NCBI GenBank assembly: GCA_015179025.1
Contig: WHUX01000446.1
Coordinates: 1-26,188, forward strand
Length of the DNA: 26,188 nucleotides
Source of the DNA: Terfezia claveryi
Lineage: Eukaryota; Ascomycota; Pezizomycetes; Pezizales; Pezizaceae
Reading direction: 5' to 3'
Shown here: positions 1 to 9,711 of the stretch, one piece after another
Position numbering within the stretch: the stretch's first letter is position 1
How the letters are laid out: each line of letters begins with the position of its first letter
The notes under the pieces: generated by a model
What the model was told of the DNA's origin: nothing
What the model saw: the letters and a program-made list of their open reading frames with translations, nothing else
Database searches by the model: none
Translations under genes and position numbers: made by a program

Positions 1-597
1 CTGGGAGCTGTGGGACGTGTAACAGCTGCATCAACTTCTGGGTCCATTAGGATCTCCTCCGGTTCATCCTCCGGGTGAATTGGGTTATTATCTAATAGTA
101 CAATTTGTGTTGGTTCAGCCACCTAGAGCTGAGAGGTTGCCACAGTCATGATCTGCTAGTACTTTGGTATGACAATAAATGGAACATTTCAAAAAAAAGA
201 AAGTCATTTTTGTAGCATCGGCAGCGACGATTGGCACAGGGCTTTTTGCGAGTTAAATGAAACTGAAACTAGAGTTGTTGCAAGATGCCGCCGAGCAGCA
301 TTGGCTTAGGTGATTGTGATTTGTCGAGTAGCTGGAGTATCCACAATTTCATCATCCAAGCCCATAAGATTAGTTGCTGGCTGAAGGATTTTGGTCCGAT
401 AAATTTTTTAAAAAGTACCACTATATTTGATTAACAATTGATGGCGTTCAGGCTGTGGTTTTGCAATATCTTTTGCATATAACCTTTTATTATCGGTTTT
501 GGCATGGTCTTCTCTTAGAATAACCGGTAGAAAACCAAGTGTTGTAATGTATTGATATTGAATAAATCTCACGATACCGGATCTCAGCTGGGCTTTT
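1..597. repeat. Dispersed repeat, copy A (left end cut by window)
   Basis: This stretch aligns with 6959-7717, starting from GGGAGCTGT(G/A)GGACGTGTAACAG and running to near CTCAGCT. Shared blocks include CTCCGGGTGAATTGGGTTAT, GAGAGGTTGCCACAGTCATG and TTGTAATGTATTGATATTGA. The copies differ by scattered substitutions and indels, including a run of extra A residues near 191-198 here. Neither copy holds a convincing long ORF, so its nature is unknown. It lies about 1.9 kb upstream of BTB-like copy 1. The matching copy lies about 4.0 kb upstream of BTB-like copy 2, and that spacing shrinks to about 1.9 kb if the two insertions in copy B are removed. This hints at a duplicated block, but the DNA between repeat and gene does not align by eye. 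Confidence 0.75.
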
Positions 598-1915
598 AAA
601 ATATGAATACGGTGCTCAGCATCGACAAACTGCCCACTCCAGATCAATATCTTATGTCGGACCTATTATCTCACATCAGATCTACCGGGCATATCTAATT
701 AGTATATCACATGGTCTCCTACTGGGATTGCATATGAGTATAAGTATTTTAAAATAAAATAAAATAAAACAATAAGTGTACCAATCTCACATCATATTTA
801 TTACCGAGTTCCCTCTGTCAAACATCTCAATATTCTCTTCCTGTCAGTATGTTCAGAAACATTGTTCAATTTTGTGCTGTGTAGATTCATCTCCTCGCAT
901 TACATGAATAACAAATGTAGCTGACGGTCGACATATTTCATAATAAAAAGCTAATCTATGCAGCTGGTTTAGCCAACTCAGTTGGGTCAGCGGTTATTCC
1001 CGGTTCTCGAATGTATGCGTAGATTTTCACCGCGCTACTTTTTGACCACGTAGCATGGTAATCGGATCAATGAAAACGAATTCACAAGGTTGCGATCTAA
1101 AGCACTCAAATATCACATGCATATATATTTCTTACTCCAGGGCCAATTGCAAACGATGAATTGGAGGCGGCGGACTTTCTACTCAGAACGTAAGTTTTGG
1201 TTGATGCACCCGTCGTAAGTTCAGCAGCAGTGTTTCCTGCAAAAGGCATTTTTGGCCTTCTGACTGTATCTTCGCTGTTTCACCATGGCTTCTTGTCATG
1301 GCCTTGCATATATGTAAAGAAGTATTGGCTTATTAATGTCCGGAGGCAGTAGTCATCCCAGGGTCCCCCACTCACTCTCCTAACCAGTCTCCAAAGTTGC
1401 CCTGATGGATATCAAATTTCTCAATGAGATGAGTCTACAATCCCAATTGCAATCCGCAGTCAGAGTAAGAGAGTGGGTATCAGCCTTGTGCTCTTTGACG
1501 CCCGCCACCAAAACAATAGGAAGCTGTAACCTGTTATAAGCTCTGCTCCACCTCTTAGGTGGGTCATTCGAAAACTTTTAGAAAATCGAATTGCGATCGA
1601 TAACCTACCCAACCCTCGAATTCTTGCCTCTGAGTTCGGTGAAACCAAGTACCACTGATATGAGTACAGGGATATCACCGGGATCCAGTCAACGTCGCGG
1701 CCCGCAGGCTGCATATGCATTGCTTCATGTTATCTACGGAGCGTCTCCGCTGAAGGGCTGGCTGGCCCGGATGCAACCCCGCTCATATTCAGCCGCAGAA
1801 CTCCTACGAGAGCTTGACCCTCAAAACTCATCGTGAACCATTATGCAACAAGGTTGTTGACAACCACATATTCCAAAACTCCATCGAAGTAATACCCACG
1901 AGGAGGACGATAGCC
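598..1915. other. Intergenic, no gene recognised
   Basis: No convincing coding region is seen. It contains a short AAAAT microsatellite at about 749-768 and an otherwise AT-rich sequence. An 81-codon ORF on the plus strand (1591-1836) and an 86-codon ORF opposite it have no recognisable motif. The reading frame of BTB-like copy 1 extends upstream to 1814, but the duplicate gene aligns only from the ATG at 1916. Confidence 0.6.
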
Positions 1916-2665
1916 ATGTCAGTTAGAAATTTTGTTGAAATGGGGATCGACTCGGCAGCGAATCAACCCACGGTGGAACAGCTGGAAGAAACGCAACAAA
2001 CACTAACGCATCCACCAGAGGAAGCGCCAGAACCACTGCACGCCACAGCTGATCAAGACACAGTATCTGTTCGTGGAGCTTGGGTTCAAAGTGTCTTGAG
2101 TGCTTGTGGTCCGCTTGGTATTGGCCTTGGAGGCGGTTCAGATGGTGGACAGAATTTAATGACTCCCGGCACTGCAACGGCAATGAGTATGAGTCTTGGA
2201 AGCTTAGGTACTCCAACCGTGACTGGCGGCGGATGTCTCTCTGACGAACCTTCCGAGCCACAACGTGATGAAAACGAAAAAACTGACGAGAACAATGAGA
2301 CTATTGTTTCTTGTTGTGTCAATGGCGACCTGCTTTTGCATGTTCGATATCAGAGTAATCAAGATGCAACGACCGAAGCAAGTGCACCAATTTTGAGTCT
2401 CCGAGTGTCTTCAGAAATCCTGCGGATTGCTAGTGATCCCCTGAGATTACTCCTCGATGCACCCCCTGTCAGCAGGTCTCGCACTCCCGCTGGGCTTCAT
2501 CATTTGATTGCTATCCATGAGCCCCGTGTATGGGGCGGCGGGAGGGCAGAGGTACAGTTGCCCTTGTTCTGAGGGCACCTATTCAATCCGAACAACTTCG
2601 GCAAGCAGCATTGACCGTATTCAACATTATTCATCCGAACAAATATCGGCCAACAGAAGCCCCAA

Positions 2666-2754
2666 GTATGCTTCAGATTGCCTGGATAGCCGAGCTTGCG
2701 TGGGTTTTGGATTGCCTGAGCCCATTGTCCCGTGGATAGAGTCATGGGTTGCAG
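2666..2754 (+). other. Candidate 89-bp intron or frameshifted coding segment in copy 1
   Basis: The donor is GTATGC and the acceptor TTGCAG. Removal joins the frame ending ..TEAP to the frame starting SPAVDNDTRL with no stop. The same signals and the same length occur at 11730-11818 in copy 2. Against a normal intron, the two copies differ at only about 9 of 89 positions, and the encoded residues (LQIAWIAELAW.. then PWIESWV) match the expected BTB-family helix region. Confidence 0.4.
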
Positions 2755-2928
2755 CATCCCCAGCGGTTGACAACGATACTCGGCTTGTCTCTGCATTGTT
2801 TTTGGCATTTGTCATGGGAGATAGTGAAACTTTTGAGCAGGCTTCCTTGCATTTGGTTCTACGTGGGAGAAAGAGTGAGTTTGACAGATTTGAAGGATCC
2901 AGCTTGGGTGTTATGATTGTCATTCAAG

Positions 2929-2989
2929 GTAGGTCAACAGCCACCACATGTGCATAGATAGCTTGCACACTAACTTGTGTATATGGCAG
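2929..2989 (+). other. Intron of BTB-like copy 1 (GT-AG, 61 bp)
   Basis: The donor GTAGGT follows CATTCAAG, a CTAAC branch site sits at 2970-2974, and the acceptor GGCAG ends at 2989. It splits a codon after its first base. The copy-2 intron lies at the same codon and in the same phase. The middle of the intron differs strongly between the copies, as expected for non-coding sequence. Confidence 0.85.
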
Positions 2990-3615
2990 ATGCGCTTCAA
3001 AGGAAACGGCAGGAAGTTGCCCAGGGCCTTATTGACATCTTGAATGAGAGTCTTCATTCCTACTGTGGCAGTGGCAAACAACCAGGCAATTTTGATCAAA
3101 CATTCATTTTAGGGGCATTTTTTAGTGCCGTATGCAATTCATCGACTGGCGTTACCATTATAGCATGTGATCCCATCCCTGCCGTTGGCACTGCGTTTCA
3201 GTTTCAGTGGCAGCCACAGATGAACGAACAGAGTATCAACTTTCTAGTGGGAAGGATTTTGGCAATTACAGAAAAATTCGATGCCCAGCTGCAGCTGCAT
3301 CGTCAACCCAAGTCTACTGAATGGGAAAACCCCGTTCCGCCGTTAGCAGAAAAAGTGGTAAGATTACGAGAGAACCTGCGAGGTTTGACATTGTCAGACT
3401 TCCGACCGGAAGCGGCAAGATTGATGAATACAGAGTCTTATCTTGGGAATGTGGCGAGGCAAACCGAAATGGAGTTGCGACAACTGAGAAAGTATAGCGT
3501 ACCCACCGGTAACAATTGGGAAATGTTTCTAGTTAATCTGGTCTCTCGTCGAGAGTTCCAAGTGCCGTTTGCGATATTCCTTATTTTCCTCGCTATTATT
3601 TCTGTATGCAAATGA

Positions 3616-5014
3616 GAAGGAGGAGTGGAGCTGATGTGACGGACTAAAAGAGGAGCCATAACTTTTGTCTTGTGCGTGGATAAAAGATATATCCAACAAT
3701 CACGTAGGAGCTTTACTTTCACTGGTGCTACCATCTGAAAACATAGACAGTCAGCTATAGTTAACCAAGTGCTTGAAGTGATCTGAATTCGAAATCTAAT
3801 TTAAACCTACAGTAAATGCCTTTCCTCCAGGATCAGGTAAGAACTGATCACTGCGTACGAATAGGATAGACAAATAAGCGGAAAGGGATGCAAACGGGCA
3901 GTGGCGGGGCCAAATTGATAGATATTCGATGCTGTGGCTACGTCAAATGTATACATGCGGAGAAGATAGAGAGGAGGAATGATATGAATATATACATGAG
4001 AACATGTGTCCCGCATGTCCTGTTACCAATGAATTCAATCCAGGAAAGCAGGAATCCTGTCGCAGAGGGCACAAATTTGTAGACGAATTTCTGCTAAACA
4101 CCCGAATCCAGCATGCAGTGGCAATTAGATCCCTCCATAGTTCCTACGTATACGCGCCGGGAAAGCACCAATGCAGTAAAGGATATGATGCTGTATCCAG
4201 ATATGCACGAGCCAGATGGGCGACTGACAGAATAGTATGCTTTGTTTCTGGACCACATTGCAATGGAGATATTCCCTTGTTTTGCTCTGGGTGCTCTTTT
4301 ATGCAATGGAGGAAGTACAGTGCTACCTGTTATCACCATAAAGACAATGTGATAAAGGCCACTCCAAAAGAAGGTTACCATAAGGGAGAAGGCACTAGTG
4401 TTTCAACACGCCAGCCGTAAATTATTAGAAATTCGGATATTACTACATATGTGCCGCACCTACCTAATCACCTCGAAACGGCTGCCTCTACTCCGAGCGT
4501 ATACCTTTTACAGATACTTAAGATTTGTTTCCCTCATGCGTTTAGATATGTCAAGAGAAGCTTGCTGACCTCATAGCCATGCTAAGATGTTTTTCCGAGT
4601 CTCCCCCGTACCCTTGTATGTATGAGTACTCCGTGCTCCGTAGAGTACAGATGAATCCTAGTCGACGCCTCGGCCCGCATGCATGATCCTGCCTAGACAT
4701 GCATATGTAAGTCTTCGCAATCCAACCAATTAGAGTGTTGAATCAGAGTTATTTCAGATGCGACGTTGTCCTTCCAAAACGTTGAGATGAGAGATGGCAA
4801 ATGCAGAACAGGTGCTTTACTAGTGCTGCATTATTTATTATATACTTTTGCTACTATTTCTTTCATTGTTGAGGGAAATATTTTATCAAACGTACGTTAG
4901 AAAAGGGGGTCTATTGATTAAGCGTCATTGGACAGCAACACATGGGAAAGTTCGGAAATATTTTGCACCCCTGTCAGCCTTCGAACTATCGACCGCTATA
5001 CTAGCTCATACAAT
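3616..5014. other. Intergenic, AT-rich, one unassigned ORF
   Basis: There is no recognisable gene. The only sizeable ORF is 4004-4420, listed separately. A motif GAGTACTCCGTGCTCCGTAG lies at 4624-4643 and recurs in part elsewhere in the window. The rest is AT-rich single-copy-looking sequence. Confidence 0.55.
4004..4420 (+). CDS. Unassigned cysteine-rich ORF, 138 codons, doubtful
   Basis: It starts MCPACPVTN and contains nine cysteines, including CSGC in the second half. There is no signal peptide, no recognisable domain and no introns. A zinc-binding function cannot be claimed, because the cysteines do not fall in a known spacing. An ORF of this length can arise by chance in this composition, and no duplicate or homologous relic in the window supports it. 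I list it because it is the longest ORF in a 1.4-kb gap. Confidence 0.15.
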   Translation: MCPACPVTNEFNPGKQESCRRGHKFVDEFLLNTRIQHAVAIRSLHSSYVYAPGKHQCSKGYDAVSRYARARWATDRIVCFVSGPHCNGDIPLFCSGCSFMQWRKYSATCYHHKDNVIKATPKEGYHKGEGTSVSTRQP

Positions 5015-5505
5015 ATGAGAGTGGATAGCACGAGAACGACCCAGGTTAACAGTTAAACGAGCAGGAGACTGCATTGCATCCAAGAAAAAAAGGAAATGGG
5101 ACATCATTAGTGGTATGGGGATGCTTCTTGGGGAATAAGCGTGGTACTTTTGCTCTTTTGGTCCTTTATTCAGTGGATGCCTACCCCTAGCGACGGCTAT
5201 GCAAACTTTTAGTCCTTCCGGTCCTTGAACATATGGACAAGATCCTTGGAACTACCAGGAAGATAATGTCAGGTCCATAAAGCAAAAATCCTCATGAATT
5301 TTTTCAAACGGCATAAAATTCGGCTTACTGAACATCCCCCAATACTCTCCTGATCTTAACCCTATCGAGCACCTATGGCAGAGATCCTGCCAGATGTTTG
5401 GGAACCTCTTGGGCCTGATGTCTTTGAACCCCTCTGGCAAAGTATGCCTGACTAGATTGCTGTTGTCATTTGTGCCAAAGGCTGGTATACTCGTTAGTAG
5501 CCTTC
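5015..5505 (+). mobile_element. Tc1/mariner-type transposase relic (C-terminal half)
   Basis: Pieces of a DDE transposase appear in the right order but in different frames: ERPRLTVKRAGDCI, then LVVWGCF (5138-5160 region), LPVLEHMDKI, HKAKILMNFFKRHKIRL (from about 5277), QYSPDLNPIEHLW (5340-5379), and finally a piece reading EILPDVWEPLGPDVFEPLW, one stop codon, IAVVICAKGWYTR. The SPDLNPIEHLW block carries the third catalytic acidic residue region typical of Tc1-like enzymes. About 30 residues expected between HLW and the last block are missing, and at least three frame changes and two stops are present, so it is inactive. The N-terminal DNA-binding half is not seen, and no inverted repeats were found around it. 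Confidence 0.88.
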
Positions 5506-6319
5506 ACTACTTCATCACTTTGGACTTGATTAACATTTCTTTGCCCAATAACTTCTCCTATATACCTTATAAATTCATGTTTATTTTCACATAATTCCGT
5601 CGGTTTGTTGTTGTTGAGATATTCGACTTCTAATTAATAGTTGTTCATTGGTTTAATGCGCTGATTGGGGACTTATGTACATATAAAACATCGTTCAGTA
5701 CTTACATAACTATTATCACGCGCTCGGCGGGACATAATGCATACTGTTCGTGTCTTCTAACATTGAGCCTGTTATCTGCGACCACATACCAGGCTCGAGT
5801 GGAATTACACTATGAACATCACGTGGCACCAGTTGAGGCACCCCGGTAGGTGACCGATGAGGCATTATCCGTAATGCACAGGTGTATTGACAGATGATGG
5901 CAATTTTCATTCGCCCAACGCAAAAGTGTATATATAACTAGTGATATATCTCGTGCTACTGTAATAATAATTTGATCAACACTGGAACTGTTACCCCTCT
6001 CACAATCAGGTACTCCAAACCATTTCATGCATGTACCCAACGAAAACCGGCCTAACAAAAGGAACATTGTGGTCTGCAAGCTGCGGAATTTTATATAAAG
6101 AGCTCACTTAGGAGCAAGTTCAGGTCACGGTTCACTATTAGTCCTCATCATTTACGAATTCCCTTGTTCTAGTCCCATTTTAGTTCAGCTCAGTTCTTCG
6201 TTCACAGATTGTCAGCTATCTTTTCTCATCATCAGTTCATCATCAATTACGAATTCCCTTCGGTTGAGCCCTTATTTTGTTTTAGTTCAGTTCCTCTTTT
6301 ACAGTTCGTCAGGTGTCTT
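5506..6319. other. Intergenic with an imperfect 95-bp tandem repeat
   Basis: No gene is seen. Two similar blocks lie side by side at about 6143-6235 and 6236-6330. Both carry TCATCAT..TTACGAATTCCCTT followed by TTTTAGTTCAG. They directly precede the plus-strand LINE 3' end and may belong to its 3' part. A near match of about 10 bases, AGCTGCGGAA at 6079-6088 and AGCTGCAGAA just after the poly(A), could be a decayed target-site duplication of that LINE. Confidence 0.5.
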
Positions 6320-6454
6320 TGTATCTATTTCGCGTGGGTCTGGCCGATTAACTGGCCTTACCCTTGAATCCACCGGGTTTCCGTGTGGCTCCCCATAGCC
6401 CCCCCATTGGGGCTGCATGGGAGTACTAAGTATTTAAAAAAAAAAAAAAAAAAA
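6320..6454 (+). mobile_element. Tad1-like LINE 3' end with poly(A), plus strand
   Basis: The sequence GGGTCTGGCCGATTAACTGG, then CCACCGGGTTTCCGTGTGGC, then a GGGGCTGCATGGGAGTACTAAGTATTT end followed by 19 A residues (6436-6454). It matches the reverse complement of the fragments at 17958, 18169 and 19879. A shared 3' end next to a homopolymer A tail is the mark of target-primed reverse transcription. The 5' limit is uncertain and could lie as far left as about 6089. Confidence 0.85.
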
Positions 6455-6958
6455 GCTGCAGAAACCCAGAGCTGCTGAGGTAAGCAGCTCGATTATTCAA
6501 GTGTGATTGTAAGATTTAGGCGTAAACATCATTCACCAAATGAATGGATAGACTTCTCATTCTGTATTTTCTAGGTTTGGTTTAAGCTGCTTCGTTATTG
6601 ATTACTTCGATTGTAACCAATCTCTTGCCATTCATCAGCCTCACTCTCCACTCTCCCATCTCCGCTCTCCCACAGTCAATATACGTATATACATAGGAAT
6701 TCTAAATTGGAGCGAAAGGACCCTGCGTTTCTCCATTTTCTATTCACGCACTGTTGGAACATATAGGTTCTGGGCCGCTCGCGGGCATCGGCCGCCAGCG
6801 GGTGGTATTCCCACTAAGCCCCCGCGGGCAATGTATTCAATTACTGTATTTGATAACGCACTTGAAACAATAATATACCTAATTAGACCTATATCAAATA
6901 TATACAACTAGGCTATCATTAATCCCGGCGCAGGCAGTATCGGCCAGAAGTTGGCCAG
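6455..6958. other. Intergenic, no gene seen
   Basis: This is AT-rich sequence with one GC-rich patch at about 6777-6830 that can fold on itself (CGCGGGC and CCCGCGGGC blocks). The patch might be the edge of a small element, but no partner terminus or target duplication was found. Confidence 0.5.
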
Positions 6959-7717
6959 GGAGCTGTAGGACGTGTAACAGCTGTATCTACTTCTGGGTCG
7001 ATTGGAATCTCCTCCGGTTCATTCTCCGGGTGAATTGGGTTATTATCTAATAGTCTAATTTGTGTTCGTTCAGCCACCTACCTAGAGCTGAGAGGTTGCC
7101 ACAGTCATGATCTGCTAGCACTTTGACATGACAATAAATGAAACATTTCAAGTCATTTTTGTAGCATCGGCAGCGATGATTGGCACAGGACTTTTGCAAG
7201 TACATGAGACTGAAACTCGAATTGTTGTAAATGCTTGCCGGGCAGCATTGGCTAAGGTGATGGTAATTTGTGGAGTAGCTGGAGTATCCGCAATTTCATC
7301 ATATCATCCAAGCCCATTAAGATTAGTTGCTGGCTGAAGGTCTTTTGTTCGATAAATTTTAGAAAAGTATACCATACTTGGCTAACAATCGATGGCATCC
7401 AGGCTGTGGCTTTGCAATAACTTTTGCTGTCGGCCCAGTCCGTCCAGTCGGTCCAGTCAGTCCAGTAGGACCGGGCGGACCGGGCGGACCAGGCCGTCTT
7501 CAACTTACTCTTGTGGGTATGCATGCCGGCCTGATGATTCAGGCCAGTCCCCGCCTGAGCTCAACCCTGTCCAGACCGGCCTGGGCCTTCATGACGGCCG
7601 GACTGGCCGGCCGGATCCTAACACTGTTTATTATAACCGGTAGTAAACCAAGGGCAGGTGTTGTAATGTATTGATATTGAGGAATAAATAAATTCCACAA
7701 TACCGGAACTCAGCTCA
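6959..7717. repeat. Dispersed repeat, copy B (interrupted)
   Basis: This is the second copy of the repeat at 1-597. It keeps CTCCGGGTGAATTGGGTTAT and TTGTAATGTATTGATATTGA. A 69-codon ORF (7128-7337) is open here but broken by indels in copy A, so coding is unproven. A GC-rich insertion at 7427-7617 interrupts it and is absent from copy A. Confidence 0.75.
7427..7617. mobile_element. GC-rich insertion with minisatellite and imperfect inverted ends
   Basis: It is present in repeat copy B and absent at the same place in copy A, so it is an insertion of about 190 bp. It starts TCGGCCCAGTCCG and ends CGGACTGGCCGGCCGGATCC, an imperfect inverted pair. Near the left end are 9-base units of the type CGGTCCAGT and GGGCGGACC. 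A perfect 7-bp hairpin (GGCCTGA, loop TGAT, TCAGGCC) lies at 7528-7545. No clear target duplication is visible. It is either a MITE-like element or an expanded GC-rich minisatellite. An ORF through it reads as a Gly-Pro repeat and is judged not to be a gene. Confidence 0.5.
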
Positions 7718-8391
7718 GTATAACTTGGCTGCTGATTTCTAGGCTTATTTGTATGGTGAAATGTATCTAGGATAATCTGCATGGTGAATTCTAGGTTGAT
7801 GTGCACGGTGATGCGGGGCTGATTTGGGAGGTGTGGTGGTTTGGGGTCGATAATTCTGTATCTATGTAGCTTGTTTGTCGCCATGTTATCAAGAGAATGA
7901 AATACACGTTCTGAAGTATATAAAATTCAGGTGCCATTGCCAAATCATACACTTTAGGCTGGGAAAAGACAATGCAATTTTCAGTGGGTGTATGACGCAG
8001 CTGAATGGATCTCGACTTCAGTGAGGGGCAGCCATAGTGGGGTGTTATGGGTTTTTTGCTTTTGTGTTGTACTACTTTTAAGTTGGTTAGGTTTCCTGTT
8101 GTTTCGGAGGTCTTGTCTTTTAGGAAGTCTTGTCTTCTTGTCTTTGGATAGTCACAGCGGTATTTGAGCAGTAGCACTTCTCCTTGTGTTCAGCTAAAGC
8201 TTTAACCAGGTATTATCGCTATGGTTACTATGGTTTCTAGCAGCAAATGTAGACCCAAGCAAAAACACAAGCAGACCTCGACGCGGTGACAGATAGGATC
8301 TGCAATGAAGGCGTTTGTAGCATTCGTAAAATCATGTTCACGTGACAACGCCAAGTACCGGTAGCCCAAGAGACATGTGAATTCTATGTGG
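7718..8391. other. Intergenic with a three-fold 27-bp imperfect repeat
   Basis: About 7736-7812 holds three imperfect units of the form CTAGG-N-T..TGCATGGTGAA. A 128-codon minus-strand ORF (8177-7791) covers part of the region but shows no motif or signal peptide, and is not called a gene. Confidence 0.45.
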
Positions 8392-8940
8392 TTACCATTC
8401 GCAACCTAGTAGTGATCAGCCACTGTCTTATGACCATCCCTGCAACCCCCCGGCAGCAACACCCCCAGCCACATCTCGTAATATATTATGACTCTGCTGA
8501 TTCCGGCTATATTCACCACTATGGAAGCAAATACGCTCTACAACATGGTTACCCTCACATCCCACCATATTTAACTCAATACCCCCATACCACCTCCCCC
8601 AGCATGACCCTTGTCATACCCGACCCCCCCCCCCAAACCCCCCCCAATAGGGCGAGTATCATGCAGGTGAACTCATCACCACGAGAAGGCCCTTTACCTA
8701 ACATCTATATTCATGATTAAACAGCTTCTAGGGCAGCAAGCAACAATATATGCAAACAGTTAGCTATTATTACAAGCCACTCACTACTCCAAAAATGAGC
8801 TATTTTCAGAATTAGGTATATTTCCATGATTTATGCTATTATAACCCCCATATACCTCAATCCGCTGCAATACTCTCTTCCCAGGCATTCTCAGCCACCG
8901 CCGAAAGGTCTCCAATAGCTCTGAGAGTTCTAATACCTTC
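8392..8940 (+). repeat. Left inverted arm of the foldback element
   Basis: It is the reverse complement of 9712-10257. It contains a 110-codon ORF (8388-8720) rich in Tyr, His and Pro. The right arm carries a related 85-codon ORF in mirror orientation, so the ORF is a by-product of the repeat unless expression is shown. A 10-C run at 8626-8635 is a likely site of length error. Confidence 0.88.
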
Positions 8941-9130
8941 CCTTTGGGCTTCATGGGTTGCTTCCATCTAGGAGGTTTTGTCACCCTCCCCTGGGGCCAT
9001 TTCAACCCCCTCACAGCAACCAACAGCAACCCCACACTCACGAGTCCAACTCAGCGTCGACTTAGCTGCTCTAAATTCCTCAACACCTAACCTAGCGCTT
9101 TGTCTAGTCTCGTGCCGTTCTAGTGCTATA

Positions 9131-9206
9131 TTTAGCGTCCAACCTAGTATCTACCAATGTAGTAACCAGACTTAGCGTCCAACCTAGTGCCCAACCTAGC
9201 GTGCTC
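9131..9206. repeat. Short internal repeat in the foldback element
   Basis: The unit TTAGCGTCCAACCTAGT occurs twice (about 9132 and 9172), and related CCAACCTAG/CTAACCTAGCG pieces occur around it (from about 9085 and to 9205). This is a degenerate minisatellite in the central part of the element. Confidence 0.6.
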
Positions 9207-9379
9207 TCAACACCTGCTCTGGTACATATCAGTAATGCTTGGGCTGATCTGGTAGCTATAAAGAGTGTAAAGGGTTTAAAATGCCTCAAGAAAGGCCAGC
9301 ATACCGCCATGGCTAATGCGACTACCTGGAGCCCAAAATAGGGGGGTATTGTAGCTCCAGAGCGATTAGCAACCTCTCC

Positions 9380-9435
9380 GGGGCGGCTGAGGATGCTCTA
9401 GAGGAGTGGGGCGGCTGAGGATGCTCTAGAGGAGT
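9380..9435. repeat. Perfect 28-bp tandem duplication
   Basis: The unit begins GGGGCGGCTGAGGATGCTCT and ends AGAGGAGT. Copies 9380-9407 and 9408-9435 are identical, so the duplication is recent or an assembly feature. It lies in the unique middle of the foldback element. Confidence 0.9.
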
Positions 9436-9711
9436 GTTGAACTCGGGGGATTGAAGAGGGCATAGATGGGGTAGATTTGGCTGATTGAATAAGAGCTCTC
9501 GGAACTTACTCAGTATGCTGAGTTGAGATCCTGCAATTTGTAATTTTGCACGCTCCGTGCCAACCAAACTAGCACGCTCCACCTTCAGCACTAATTTACC
9601 ATGGATATAGGTAAAGGTCTCCTCGCGGTTTTGGGCCTATTCGTACAATATAAGGCCAACAGAGGGAGTAGAGGCAGGGGTATTAATGGAGGGTGAAGAT
9701 TCTTGAAGGGG

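Larger units (their letters stand above)
1916..3615 (+). pseudogene. BTB/POZ-like domain protein with C-terminal hydrophobic anchor, copy 1 (frameshifted)
   Basis: Start ATG 1916 is chosen because the duplicate at 10957 begins at the same place (both read ATAGCCATGTCAGT). The order is a Ser/Gly/Thr-rich N-terminal third, then a BTB-like fold (DLLLHVRY; ILSLRVSSEILRIASDPLRLLLD), a helix-rich region (DSETFEQASLHLVLRGRKS; LQRKRQEVAQGLIDILNESL) and a C-terminal hydrophobic segment ending ISVCK. This order resembles the large fungal family of uncharacterised BTB proteins, which are presumed protein-interaction scaffolds. Near 2535 one base is missing relative to copy 2 (GGGCGG against GGGCCGG), so the first frame stops at 2572. 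A second -1 break near 2720-2735 is shared with copy 2. An intron at 2929-2989 fits the alignment. The C-terminus has one hydrophobic segment where copy 2 has two. It is either a pseudogene or a real gene with assembly errors. Confidence 0.7.

Noticed and set aside
2690..2740. Programmed -1 frameshift slippery heptamer in the BTB genes
   Set aside because: No X XXY YYZ heptamer is present in the upstream reading frame; GGGTTTTGG is out of the needed phase. Frameshifting therefore stays only as one option in a finding.
5716..6079. Two overlapping minus-strand ORFs (64 and 86 codons)
   Set aside because: They have no motif or start context and lie in repeat-adjacent DNA without a duplicate to support them.
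7378..7674. Gly-Pro repeat ORF as a collagen-like protein
   Set aside because: It is the translation of a GC-rich minisatellite inside an insertion, and nothing upstream supports a start.
1..7717. Direct repeats at 1-597 and 6959-7717 as LTRs of one retrotransposon
   Set aside because: No TG...CA ends, no primer binding site or polypurine tract, no gag-pol between them, and the interval holds a spliced host-type gene and unrelated transposon relics.
7791..8177. 128-codon minus-strand ORF
   Set aside because: No recognisable motif; it runs into an imperfect short repeat and is probably chance.
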